A stretch of DNA of 34,566 nucleotides from SKPH01 sp051748565 (GTDB taxonomy: Bacteria > Bacillota > Dethiobacteria > DTU022): positions 1 to 34,566 of the forward strand of contig JBNJHN010000017.1 in NCBI GenBank assembly GCA_051748565.1. Direction: 5' to 3'. The position numbers were made by a program, and so were the translations under genes. The notes below the pieces were generated by a model. That model did no database searches, was not told the DNA's origin, and saw only the letters and a list, made by a program, of their open reading frames with translations. Numbering within the stretch: position 1 is the first letter of the stretch; every line of letters starts with the position of its first letter. Of this stretch, positions 24,137 to 31,241 are shown in pieces.

Positions 24137-24613
24137 CTATTTTGTAAAGCGATCGGCAACAGTGGTTGCGCCAAATGAGTCAGGCTTGATAAAGGCCCGG
24201 TAACCGCTTCCAATTACCATACCGACAACCTCTTTAATAATATTCCTGGTTTCGCCTTTTTCTCCGACATCAAGATGTATTTCAACATTCAAGCGGCACT
24301 CTCCGTTATAAGCCAACTTTTCAGTCAAACGGGTTGCCACTTCAAGGCTGAGAAAGGTTTCGTAGTATATTCGCTGGCGCAAACTTTCCATGTACGTTTT
24401 TTTCTGCTTATGGTAATAAAATCGGCCACCTTTACCAATACGGTGAACAACTACTGCTGTAACAAATATAACTGATTCATTAAGATAGGAATGCGAATCG
24501 GTACCAATAATAAGTTTATATGAATCATCAGGATACTCATTCGTGTAACATACAAGATCCTCGAACATATCCTGAAAAGTAACCTGGCCCTTCGAAGGGC
24601 TGGTAAAAAGCAT
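24137..24613 (-). CDS. Ribonuclease H-like YkuK family protein (DUF458)
   Basis: This 158-residue protein matches the YkuK/DUF458 family, predicted to have an RNase H-like fold. It shows YKLIIGTDSHSY (about residues 32-43) with the first acidic residue, HKQKKTYMESLRQRIYYET, LNVEIHLDVGEKGETRNIIKEVVGMV, and an ending rich in G, F, K and D. No activity is established for the family; nuclease function is only inferred from the fold. The start is ATG at 24613 with AGAAAGG upstream. It lies 30 nt downstream of ksgA and is probably co-transcribed with it. It takes the place that yabG, a spore coat protease, has in Bacillus. Confidence 0.8.
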   Translation of the reverse strand: MLFTSPSKGQVTFQDMFEDLVCYTNEYPDDSYKLIIGTDSHSYLNESVIFVTAVVVHRIGKGGRFYYHKQKKTYMESLRQRIYYETFLSLEVATRLTEKLAYNGECRLNVEIHLDVGEKGETRNIIKEVVGMVIGSGYRAFIKPDSFGATTVADRFTK

Positions 24614-24643
24614 CCTGTATGCGACCTTTCTGCTTAAGATTAA

Positions 24644-25522
24644 TTATTCATCGTAATTATAAGTGATTCGGGTCAGCATTGCAAACTGCCCTGCAGTTAA
24701 CTGCTCGGGTCGGGTATCTGGCTCAATTGAAGCTTCACTGAGCAGCTCATGCATCTGTGAATGAAGCCCGGGAAATATCCTGATCAAATTATTAAAAATT
24801 GTTTTACGACGCTGCTCAAAAACACCCTGTACTAAATACCAAAACAAATTTTCTTCAACCTCGTTAAGCATACGATGCCTTGGCCGGAGGTACAGCACTG
24901 CCGATCCAACCTTCGGGCGGGGCCAGAAGACATTGTTGGAGACGTTAAAAAGCACTTTTCCCTCGGTATAATACCGGCTGATTATTGAAAGCGCCCCGTA
25001 ATCCGGTTCACCGGGATTGGCTACCAGGCGTTGCGCCACTTCTTTTTGGAGCATCAATACTGCAGATTCAAAGGGGAAATGTTCCCTGAACAGGGCATAC
25101 ATAAAGGGTCCTGATATAACATAGGGCAGGTTTGAAACCAGCTTAACCTTTGCACCGGGTTCAAAGAAATTATTAATCAACTGGCCCCAATTAACTTTCA
25201 AAACATCCCGTCTGATCACCCTAATCCAGTAGTGGGACTTAAATAGTTCTTCCATAAGAGCAGCCAATCCTCTGTCAATCTCAATCGCAAGAAGATTAGC
25301 TCCAGACCGGGCCAGCTCCGCAGTCAGAGCTCCCACACCGGGACCCACCTCTATAATTGCATCTCCCTCTTTAACCTCGACTGCGGCCGTAATCTTGCGT
25401 GCAATATTCCCATCGATCAGAAAATTTTGCCCCAGCTGCTTGCGGGGCTTGAGCCCGTGTTTCTCAAGCAAAGCCATAACTTCCCTCGGCGAACTCAGAT
25501 CCGGTATTTCATTCAACTGCAT
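24644..25522 (-). CDS. ksgA: 16S rRNA (adenine1518-N6/adenine1519-N6)-dimethyltransferase
   Basis: KsgA dimethylates two adenines in the terminal helix 45 of 16S rRNA, a late step and checkpoint of 30S assembly. From ATG at 25522 the protein has 292 residues. It begins with LKPRKQLGQNFLID and has the SAM motif EVGPGVGALT at about 58-67. The catalytic NLPYVISGPF lies near 128, and a C-terminal helical domain closes it. The frame extends 11 codons further, but GAGGGG lies just before the ATG chosen. A sigma-A promoter is found 40-65 nt upstream. In Bacillus rnmV lies between tatD and ksgA; here the plus-strand SCP2-SDR island occupies that place. Confidence 0.96.
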   Translation of the reverse strand: MQLNEIPDLSSPREVMALLEKHGLKPRKQLGQNFLIDGNIARKITAAVEVKEGDAIIEVGPGVGALTAELARSGANLLAIEIDRGLAALMEELFKSHYWIRVIRRDVLKVNWGQLINNFFEPGAKVKLVSNLPYVISGPFMYALFREHFPFESAVLMLQKEVAQRLVANPGEPDYGALSIISRYYTEGKVLFNVSNNVFWPRPKVGSAVLYLRPRHRMLNEVEENLFWYLVQGVFEQRRKTIFNNLIRIFPGLHSQMHELLSEASIEPDTRPEQLTAGQFAMLTRITYNYDE

Positions 25523-25558
25523 ACAACCCCTCGAGTAATAAAGCTTTAGCCACACCTT

Positions 25559-25588
25559 ATTTTATCTCCCGCCGGTTAAGTGCGTCAA
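25559..25588 (-). promoter_or_regulatory. Probable sigma-A promoter of ksgA
   Basis: TTGACG (25583-25588) and TAAAAT (25559-25564) with an 18-nt spacer on the minus strand. Confidence 0.55.
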
Positions 25589-25669
25589 ACCAGCTGTTGT
25601 TTTGTGAATTCTTGGTAAGCACATTAAAAATACCACCACTTTAGTTATCATGGCAATGGGGCATCTTTA

Positions 25670-25695
25670 GGTTGTGGAAATTGGTTGTGGAAATT
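25670..25695 (+). repeat. Perfect 13-bp tandem repeat upstream of the SCP2 gene
   Basis: GGTTGTGGAAATT occurs twice head to tail (25670-25682 and 25683-25695), just upstream of and overlapping the position of a -35 box. This placement suggests a regulator that binds direct repeats. Confidence 0.8.
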
Positions 25696-25702
25696 ACAAA
25701 AA

Positions 25703-25735
25703 TATAATGACAAAAGGCCGGCTATGCCTTATAAT
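25703..25735 (+). promoter_or_regulatory. Two overlapping sigma-A promoters for the SCP2-SDR pair
   Basis: The downstream promoter is ATGACA (25707-25712), 17 nt, TATAAT (25730-25735). The upstream one has TATAAT at 25703-25708 with a weak -35 (TTGGTT, 25681-25686) inside the tandem repeat. The first -10 overlaps the second -35, so they should exclude each other. Confidence 0.6.
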
Positions 25736-25863
25736 ATATTTTACAATAGTAACAATTCACCTGTTTAAGCAATTTAAACCGAGAAAGGGGGATCGCAACT
25801 CTCCGGAAAAGTTAATCCAAGCTTTTGATCAATTTTAATTACTTTAAGGAGGCGTACTATAAA

Positions 25864-26190
25864 ATGTCAGATTTTAAGGGAATTTTGGACAACCTGACTA
25901 AAAAGATTGAAGCTGCTGACCCGGAAAAAATGAAAGGGATAAGCGCAGTATACCAGTTTGACCTTTCCGGCGATAACGGCGGCATTTTCCATGTAGTCGT
26001 TGACGACGGCAAAGCAAATGTAGTTGAGTCAGAACACGACAACCCAAATATAACAATTAGCATGGCGGCAGAAGATTTTGACGCAATGCTCGACGGAAAA
26101 TTGAATGCGACCTCTGCTTTTATGGCCGGCAAGTTGAAAGTAAAAGGCGATATGTCCCTGGCCATGAAACTGCAGAGCCTGCTCGGTTAA
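25864..26190 (+). CDS. SCP-2 sterol/lipid-binding domain protein
   Basis: This is a small soluble protein of 108 residues made of one SCP-2 domain, a fold with a hydrophobic tunnel for lipids or fatty acyl-CoA. The recognisable parts are YQFDLSGDNGGIFHVVVDDGKANV in the first half, the conserved DNPNITISMAAEDF, and GKLNATSAFMAGKLKVKGDMSLAMKLQSLL at the end, which is typical of bacterial SCP2 proteins. The start is ATG at 25864, with a strong AAGGAGG about 10 nt away; a longer frame upstream has no homology. It is followed after 29 nt by a short-chain dehydrogenase, and the pair ends at a strong terminator. A lipid or acyl-CoA carrier role for that enzyme is inferred. Confidence 0.9.
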   Translation: MSDFKGILDNLTKKIEAADPEKMKGISAVYQFDLSGDNGGIFHVVVDDGKANVVESEHDNPNITISMAAEDFDAMLDGKLNATSAFMAGKLKVKGDMSLAMKLQSLLG

Positions 26191-26219
26191 TATTTATTCA
26201 CTAAAGGGGTTGAAAACCC

Positions 26220-27044
26220 GTGTTTAGCCTTGAAGGCAAAGTTGCCCTGGTTACAGGAGGTTCACGCGGTTTAGGCAGAGCCGATGCCCTGGCCCTGGCT
26301 AAAGCCGGTGCGGATGTTGTCATAACCGACATCCTGCTGGAAAGCGACAAATCAGACAGCGCAGATCAATATGGACCTCTGGCGCAGGTTATGAAAAGCC
26401 AGGGTATTGTATACACTGAACAGACCGCTTCAGAGATTGAAAAACTAAATCGCAGGGCAGCAGCCTATAAAATGGACGTTACCAACCGGGAAGAGGTCCG
26501 GGAAGTTATCGCCACTGTAAAAGAAAAATTCGGACGTATTGACATTCTAATTAATAATGCAGCTACCCTGGATCATGTCGCTGCTCTGGAAAATCAGAGC
26601 GACGAATTCTGGGAACGTGATTTAAAAATCAACCTTACCGGAGCATATAACTGTGCAAAAGCAGTCTGGTCCTACATGAAAGAACAGCAGTGGGGCAGGA
26701 TTATAAACATGGCCTCGGTCGCCGGTACATTAGGCGGGTTTGGCCAGGCCAGCTATTCTTCTACCAAAGCCGGCATTATAGGCCTTACAAAGAGTCTGGC
26801 TCTTGAAGGAGCAAGGTTTAACATTACCGCTAATGCAATTGTTCCCGGTATTATCGGAACAGAAGCCTGGAAGAGCGGCAATCCGAAAATGAACGAGCGA
26901 ATGATAGCCCGTACTGCCTTCCGCAGGCCGGGTGAACCGGAAGATATTGCCCATGCAATTGTCTTTTTAGCCACGGAAGAAGCAAAATATATTACGGGTA
27001 TCGAGTTAAATGTTTCCGGCGGGATTGAGCTATTTACTTTTTAG
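26220..27044 (+). CDS. Short-chain dehydrogenase/reductase (FabG/MFE-2-like)
   Basis: This NAD(P)-dependent oxidoreductase has 274 residues. The Rossmann motif TGGSRGLG is at 12-19, NNAA at 112-115, and N138, S166, Y179 and K183 form the classical SDR catalytic tetrad (YSSTK). The C-terminal SGGIELF is near the usual end. Asp37 after the second strand suggests NAD rather than NADP. A stretch of about 25 extra residues (41-80) lies between the second strand and the DVT motif; similar insertions occur in the dehydrogenase part of peroxisomal MFE-2. The start is GTG with AAAGGGG upstream. The substrate is probably a 3-hydroxyacyl or other hydroxy compound; this cannot be fixed. Confidence 0.88.
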   Translation: MFSLEGKVALVTGGSRGLGRADALALAKAGADVVITDILLESDKSDSADQYGPLAQVMKSQGIVYTEQTASEIEKLNRRAAAYKMDVTNREEVREVIATVKEKFGRIDILINNAATLDHVAALENQSDEFWERDLKINLTGAYNCAKAVWSYMKEQQWGRIINMASVAGTLGGFGQASYSSTKAGIIGLTKSLALEGARFNITANAIVPGIIGTEAWKSGNPKMNERMIARTAFRRPGEPEDIAHAIVFLATEEAKYITGIELNVSGGIELFTF

Positions 27045-27071
27045 CAAGCCTGTTTATTTTGAGTTTAATGT

Positions 27072-27111
27072 AAAACAGCGCTGCCATTTTAAAAGGCAGC
27101 GCTGTTTTTTT
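27072..27111. terminator. Strong, probably bidirectional rho-independent terminator
   Basis: AAAACAGCGCTGCC pairs with GGCAGCGCTGTTTT (14 bp), followed on the plus strand by a run of seven to eight T and preceded by A. It ends the SCP2-SDR transcript and, on the other strand, the convergent metG-tatD transcript. Confidence 0.93.
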
Positions 27112-27153
27112 AACCTTGGATTCAAGGGCCCAATCATAATCTTTGATCAATAT

Positions 27154-27942
27154 TTATGGACGATCTACAAGCAAATCTGAAAAGAGACGAACTGAATTCA
27201 GGTAAATCTGTTGTGCCAATTGATCGAAATCCTGGTTTAAAACCAGTGCAGCCCTTTCATAAGTAAGTTTAATGTAGGAAGGTTCATTGCGCTGACTCCG
27301 ATACGCCTGCGGAGGCAGGTATGGCGAATCAGTTTCCAGCAATAAACGGTTAGAGGGAACGAATTTTAGCAGCTCGCGTAAATCATGAGAACGGGGATAT
27401 GTTAATGGGCCGGCCAGAGAAATATAAAATCCCAACGCTAAAAAAGCTTCAGCCCAATGGTGATCACCTGAAAAGCAGTGCATAACTCCCGCCGGGGATG
27501 GCAGCTTTTCCTCTTTGAGAATCCGCAGGGTTTCAGAATGCGCTTCGCGACTGTGAATGATAACCGGTTTATTCACACGAGAAGCAAGGCGAAGATGCTC
27601 CCTGAAAACCTTTTCCTGGTTATCCCTGGTTGACCGGTTGCGGTAAAAATCAAGGCCGGTTTCACCCACTGCTAAAACAGTATCCAAACCAGCCAATATT
27701 TCAAGCTGATCGATCCAGCCCTGACTTACCCGGTCTGCTCCGTGCGGATGAATTCCCACTGAAGCATTGATCATGGAATAATGCCTGCTCAATTCAACTG
27801 AACGTTGCGAACTCAGTTCATCAGTTCCGGCATTTATCACAGCAGTTATTCCGGCCTGCTTTGCCCTGTCCAGAACCTGGTCCAGGTCATTATTATACTG
27901 GGGAAAGTCAAGGTGTGCATGAGTATCAATCAATACAGCCAA
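27154..27942 (-). CDS. tatD: TatD-family metal-dependent deoxyribonuclease
   Basis: This is a TIM-barrel metallohydrolase with 3'-5' exonuclease activity known for E. coli TatD. The 262-residue protein shows DTHAHLDF (metal ligands H8 and H10), VGETGLDFYR, PVIIHSREA, MHCFSGD and LLETDSPYLPP in the family order. I start it at TTG 27942, one base after the metG stop, because homology begins there (AVLIDTHAH). The longer frame runs back inside metG. AGCAGGG lies about 10 nt before. It is tightly coupled to metG, the conserved metS-tatD pair of Bacillota. It ends at the bidirectional terminator. Confidence 0.94.
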   Translation of the reverse strand: MAVLIDTHAHLDFPQYNNDLDQVLDRAKQAGITAVINAGTDELSSQRSVELSRHYSMINASVGIHPHGADRVSQGWIDQLEILAGLDTVLAVGETGLDFYRNRSTRDNQEKVFREHLRLASRVNKPVIIHSREAHSETLRILKEEKLPSPAGVMHCFSGDHHWAEAFLALGFYISLAGPLTYPRSHDLRELLKFVPSNRLLLETDSPYLPPQAYRSQRNEPSYIKLTYERAALVLNQDFDQLAQQIYLNSVRLFSDLLVDRP

Positions 27943-27943
27943 A

Positions 27944-29902
27944 TTAACTAACCCTGCTTCCGGAAGGCATATCGGTGTCAACTGTGGTCAGGGCCAGGAG
28001 GCCATCTTCAGATGTTGCCGCAAGCAGCATTCCCTGCGAGAGAACTCCGCGCAGTTTGACCGGTTTTAAATTTGCGACAAAAAGAACCTGCCGGCCGACT
28101 AAATCTTCAGGTTTGTAATATGCGGCAATGCCGGCTACTACCTGGCGCAGATCATTTTCGCCGATTTCAACTTCAATTTTCAATAATTTGTTGGCTTTTG
28201 GTATGTTCTCGGCAGTAACAATTTTTGCGACTCGCAAATCAACCTGCTGAAATTGTTCAAGACTGATCAAACCTTCGAATTCTTCCACATTATCCCCGGT
28301 GATTGCATCCTGGGCTGCAGGCTGGGGCTGGCCACCCTGCACTTCTCTTATCTCTGCCAGCAGGTTAAGACGTGGAAACAGGTCTTCGCCCCTGGCAACA
28401 ATTGTTCCGGGTTTGATTGCACCCCATTCCAGCAGACTTGCCCATTTCTGTAATGCGCTTTCATCTCGAAGACCAATCTGATCCCAAATCCGATCGGGTG
28501 TGCGGGGCATAAACGGGCGCAGCATAACTGCAATGAAGCGAATGCTCTCGATTAGATTATAAATTACTGTTCCCAGACGCGCTTTTTTGGCAGGATCTTT
28601 TGCCAGGTCCCAGGGCGTATTTTCATCAATATATTTGTTACTGCGTCGTACCAATTTCCAAAGCTCGGCCAGGGCATCGCTAAGTTTCATCTGATCCATG
28701 TATAATTCTACTGCTGAAGGAGTTTCCAAAGCCAGTGACCCCAATTCGGCATCACTATTTTCATCGGCAGCGGACGGTTCCGGCAGGACTCCGGAAAAAT
28801 ATCGCTCAGCCATTGTCAGGGTCCTGCTGACCAGGTTGCCAAGATCATTGGCCAGGTCTGTATTGATACGGGTTATAAAACTTTCCAGGCTAAAAATTCC
28901 ATCCTGCCCGAAAGGTATCTCCCGAAGAAGAAAATAGCGCAGGGCGTCGGAGCTGTAGCGATCAGCCAAAACACGGGGATCGATGGCGTTGCCCTTCGAT
29001 TTTGACATTTTCCCCTCCTGCAGCATCAGCCAGCCATGACCGAACACAGTCTTCGGCAGGGGTTGATCAAGGGCCATCAGGAATATGGGCCAGTAAATTG
29101 TATGGAACCGAAGAATATCTTTTCCAATAAGCTGAACATCCGCAGGCCAGAAAGTTTCATATATACTTCCTTCCTCACTGTAACCCAAAGCTGTAATATA
29201 GTTGCTCAGGGCATCCAGCCAAACATAAATGATGTGCTTCTGATCAAAAGGTACAGGTATACCCCAGTCAAAAGATGTCCGCGAAACACATAGATCTTCT
29301 AAACCGGGCTTTAGAAAATTGTTGACCATCTCATTTTTCCTTGAGATCGGCTGAATAAATTCCGGATGTTCCTCGATATAATCCTGAAGGCGTTGGGCAT
29401 ATTTAGACATCCGAAAAAAGTAGGCTTCCTCAGCAATCAGTTCAACATCGCGGCCACAGTCAGGGCACTTGCAATCAACCAGCTGGCGTTCAGTCCAATA
29501 TGCCTCGCATGGGGTGCAATACCAGCCCTCATATTTTCCCTTATAAATATCCCCTTGTTCATGAAATTGGGTAAATATCCTGGCAACTTTTTCTTTATGA
29601 CGCGGTTCTGTGGTGCGGATGAAATCATCGTACTCGATATCCAGTTCTTCCCAGAGCTCTTTAATCCATGCTACAATCTCATCAACAAAAACCCGTGTAT
29701 CTTTTCCGGCTGCTTCAGCCTGACGCTGAATCTTCTGGCCGTGCTCATCAGTGCCGGTGAGAAACCAGACCCGGTAACCGGTCAGTCTTTTAAAACGGGC
29801 AATCGCATCTGCAGCTACAGTGGTATAGGAGTTGCCGACATGCAGTTTATTGCTGGGATAATAAATCGGAGTTGTAATATAAAATGTCTTTTCTCCTGAC
29901 AA
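27944..29902 (-). CDS. metG: Methionyl-tRNA synthetase
   Basis: MetRS charges tRNA-Met and initiator tRNA. The protein of 652 residues has the class I HIGH variant (KLHVGN, about 19-24) and a zinc knuckle with CxxC and CxCxxC groups at about 127-147. KMSKSKGN lies near 300, followed by an anticodon domain and a C-terminal EMAP-type tRNA-binding dimerisation domain of about 105 residues (VDLRVAKIV). The frame begins at TTG 29926. I choose the in-frame TTG at 29902: GGGGGG lies 7 nt before it, MSGEKTFYITTPIYYPS matches the family start, and the predicted transcription start (about 29930) leaves no room for a ribosome site at the longer start. No T-box was seen. Confidence 0.96.
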   Translation of the reverse strand: MSGEKTFYITTPIYYPSNKLHVGNSYTTVAADAIARFKRLTGYRVWFLTGTDEHGQKIQRQAEAAGKDTRVFVDEIVAWIKELWEELDIEYDDFIRTTEPRHKEKVARIFTQFHEQGDIYKGKYEGWYCTPCEAYWTERQLVDCKCPDCGRDVELIAEEAYFFRMSKYAQRLQDYIEEHPEFIQPISRKNEMVNNFLKPGLEDLCVSRTSFDWGIPVPFDQKHIIYVWLDALSNYITALGYSEEGSIYETFWPADVQLIGKDILRFHTIYWPIFLMALDQPLPKTVFGHGWLMLQEGKMSKSKGNAIDPRVLADRYSSDALRYFLLREIPFGQDGIFSLESFITRINTDLANDLGNLVSRTLTMAERYFSGVLPEPSAADENSDAELGSLALETPSAVELYMDQMKLSDALAELWKLVRRSNKYIDENTPWDLAKDPAKKARLGTVIYNLIESIRFIAVMLRPFMPRTPDRIWDQIGLRDESALQKWASLLEWGAIKPGTIVARGEDLFPRLNLLAEIREVQGGQPQPAAQDAITGDNVEEFEGLISLEQFQQVDLRVAKIVTAENIPKANKLLKIEVEIGENDLRQVVAGIAAYYKPEDLVGRQVLFVANLKPVKLRGVLSQGMLLAATSEDGLLALTTVDTDMPSGSRVS

Positions 29903-29936
29903 ATTCAGGCCCCCCAACGCTTTCAAAGATGTCGTT

Positions 29937-29964
29937 ATTATATCAGAGCAGATCCAAGTGTCAA
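29937..29964 (-). promoter_or_regulatory. Sigma-A promoter of metG-tatD
   Basis: TTGACA (29959-29964) and TATAAT (29937-29942) with a 16-nt spacer on the minus strand. Predicted start near 29930. Confidence 0.8.
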
Positions 29965-30003
29965 GGTAAATACCCTATATTATCCTTCAGAGGGGCTTCT
30001 TGT

Positions 30004-30043
30004 CATGTAATATTCTTGTAAACCATGTAATATTCTTGTAAAC
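30004..30043. repeat. Perfect 20-bp tandem repeat between metG and abrB
   Basis: Two identical 20-bp units (CATGTAATATTC...GTAAAC) stand head to tail at 30004-30023 and 30024-30043. A related start, CATGTAAAT, recurs at 30078 inside the abrB promoter spacer. The repeats lie 25 bp upstream of the abrB -35 box and 40 bp upstream of the metG -35 box. A candidate operator, perhaps for AbrB itself, which autoregulates in Bacillus. Confidence 0.75.
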
Positions 30044-30067
30044 TTGAGTAAATAGGGAAAAAAACTA

Positions 30068-30097
30068 TTGACTTACCATGTAAATTACTGGTATAAT
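30068..30097 (+). promoter_or_regulatory. Sigma-A promoter of abrB (extended -10)
   Basis: TTGACT (30068-30073) and TATAAT (30092-30097) with an 18-nt spacer. TGG before the -10 box is an extended -10 element. Confidence 0.75.
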
Positions 30098-30143
30098 ATC
30101 CGAACCAGCCTTGCTCCATCATGATGAAAAGGAGGAAATGCTA

Positions 30144-30386
30144 TTGAAATCAACAGGGATTGTTAGAAAAGTGGATGAACTTGGTAGAGTAGTGATCCCT
30201 ATAGAGCTCAGACGTACCCTGGGGATAGAAGTCAAAGACGCCCTTGAAATCTACGTTGATGCAGAAAAAATCATCCTCAAGAAATATGAACCAGCCTGCC
30301 TTTTTTGCGGCAATGCCGATAATGTGAAACATCTCGGCAATCGCATTGTGTGTCGGGAATGCATCGACAAACTGGCAAAGGATTAA
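30144..30386 (+). CDS. abrB: AbrB-family transition-state regulator with C-terminal Cys4 motif
   Basis: This is a DNA-binding dimer with a swapped-hairpin AbrB fold. The 80-residue protein begins with the very conserved KSTGIVRKVDELGRVVIPIELRRTL and ends in a CxxC-x14-CxxC motif (C52, C55, C70, C73) found in clostridial AbrB and likely to bind zinc. The start is TTG at 30144, with AAAGGAGG 8 nt upstream. An ATG two codons earlier is only 2 nt from that site and too close. It has its own promoter, is divergent from metG as in Bacillus, and convergent with yaaT. In Bacillus AbrB represses post-exponential genes; targets here are unknown. Confidence 0.95.
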   Translation: MKSTGIVRKVDELGRVVIPIELRRTLGIEVKDALEIYVDAEKIILKKYEPACLFCGNADNVKHLGNRIVCRECIDKLAKD

Positions 30387-30408
30387 AAAATTATTAGCAA
30401 CTCTGAAG

Positions 30409-30438
30409 ACAGGGGCACAGTTTTTTCCGTGCCCCTGT
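30409..30438. terminator. Hairpin between convergent abrB and yaaT
   Basis: ACAGGGGCAC (30409-30418) pairs perfectly with GTGCCCCTGT (30429-30438) around a T-rich loop. No T run follows on either strand, so termination may be partial. Its position between two converging genes fits a shared terminator. Confidence 0.6.
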
Positions 30439-30440
30439 TG

Positions 30441-31241
30441 TCATGGCAGGTCGACTTCTTCCAATGGATATTCCTTTACATAAGCCGATTCTTCAAGCTT
30501 TACAGTCACAGTCTTCTTTTTCCGATTAATTTCTTTAACCTGGCCATGCCCATCCGGAGTTACCACCGCATCACCGGGTTCGGGCATTTCTTCACGGTTA
30601 TTTTCATAAGCGCTGGCTTCATAACGCAGGCAGCACATCAAACGACCGCAAACTCCGGATATTTTTGTCGGGTTGAGGGATAGATTCTGTCCTTTGGCCA
30701 TGCGAATGGAAACCGGTTCAAATTCCTCCAAAAAAGTAGAGCAGCAGAAAGCCCTCCCACATGGCCCGATTCCACCCTTAAGCTTGGCTTCATCACGAAC
30801 CCCAATCTGACGCAGTTCAATACGGGTTTTAAAAATTGAAGCAAGATCTTTTACCAGTTCACGAAAATCAACTCTTTCTTCCGAAGTAAAGTAAAAAATA
30901 ATCTTGTTGCGATCAAAATTATACTCCACACAAACAAGCTTCATATCAAGACCATGCTCTTTGATCTTCTGCTGGCACTTTTTAAAAGCTTCAGCTTCTT
31001 TATTTTTGTTCTCTTCTACCCGACAGCAATCTTCTACAGTCGCAATGCGAATTACCTTTTTCAGGGGAAGCACCAGGTTTTCTTCCGAAACATCTTTGTC
31101 AGCTTTAACAACCATCCCTATTTCCTGACCCCGTGCTGTTTCAACAATTACCTGCATCCCTAATTCTATATTATCTAAAGCCGGTTCAAAGTAGTAGGTT
31201 TTTCCGGCCTGCCTGAAACGAATTCCGATAACCCTGAGCAC
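30441..31241 (-). CDS. ricT: PSP1-domain protein YaaT/RicT
   Basis: RicT (YaaT) forms a complex with RicA and RicF that carries iron-sulfur clusters and promotes mRNA maturation by RNase Y in Bacillus. The 266-residue protein has the PSP1 C-terminal domain with YFTSEERVDFRELVKDLA, and the cysteine-rich GPCGRAFCC and GVCGRLMCCLRYE motifs that supply cluster ligands. The start is GTG at 31241, with AAGGAGG 8-9 nt upstream. It overlaps the last 67 nt of holB. The order tmk-holB-ricT is as in Bacillus, where yabA and yabB follow; neither is present here before abrB. Confidence 0.94.
   Translation of the reverse strand: MLRVIGIRFRQAGKTYYFEPALDNIELGMQVIVETARGQEIGMVVKADKDVSEENLVLPLKKVIRIATVEDCCRVEENKNKEAEAFKKCQQKIKEHGLDMKLVCVEYNFDRNKIIFYFTSEERVDFRELVKDLASIFKTRIELRQIGVRDEAKLKGGIGPCGRAFCCSTFLEEFEPVSIRMAKGQNLSLNPTKISGVCGRLMCCLRYEASAYENNREEMPEPGDAVVTPDGHGQVKEINRKKKTVTVKLEESAYVKEYPLEEVDLP

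Larger units (their letters stand above)
25523..25863. other. Divergent intergenic region, ksgA / SCP2-SDR
   Basis: This is 341 bases without a gene. It contains the ksgA promoter (minus, 25559-25588) and a copy of the 10-mer CACTTTAGTT at 25637-25646. A perfect 13-bp tandem repeat lies at 25670-25695. Two overlapping plus-strand promoters (-10 boxes at 25703 and 25730) follow, with a leader of about 120 nt. I looked for a sigma-54 promoter here and found none with correct spacing. Confidence 0.7.

Noticed and set aside
25620..25735. Second sigma-54 promoter before the SCP2 gene (TGGCAATGGGGCAT and GGCCGGCTATGC)
   Set aside because: The GG to GC distance is not the required 10 nt in either case, while good sigma-A boxes are present.
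29903..30110. T-box or S-box riboswitch before metG
   Set aside because: The predicted leader is only about 28 nt, so there is no room for a riboswitch.
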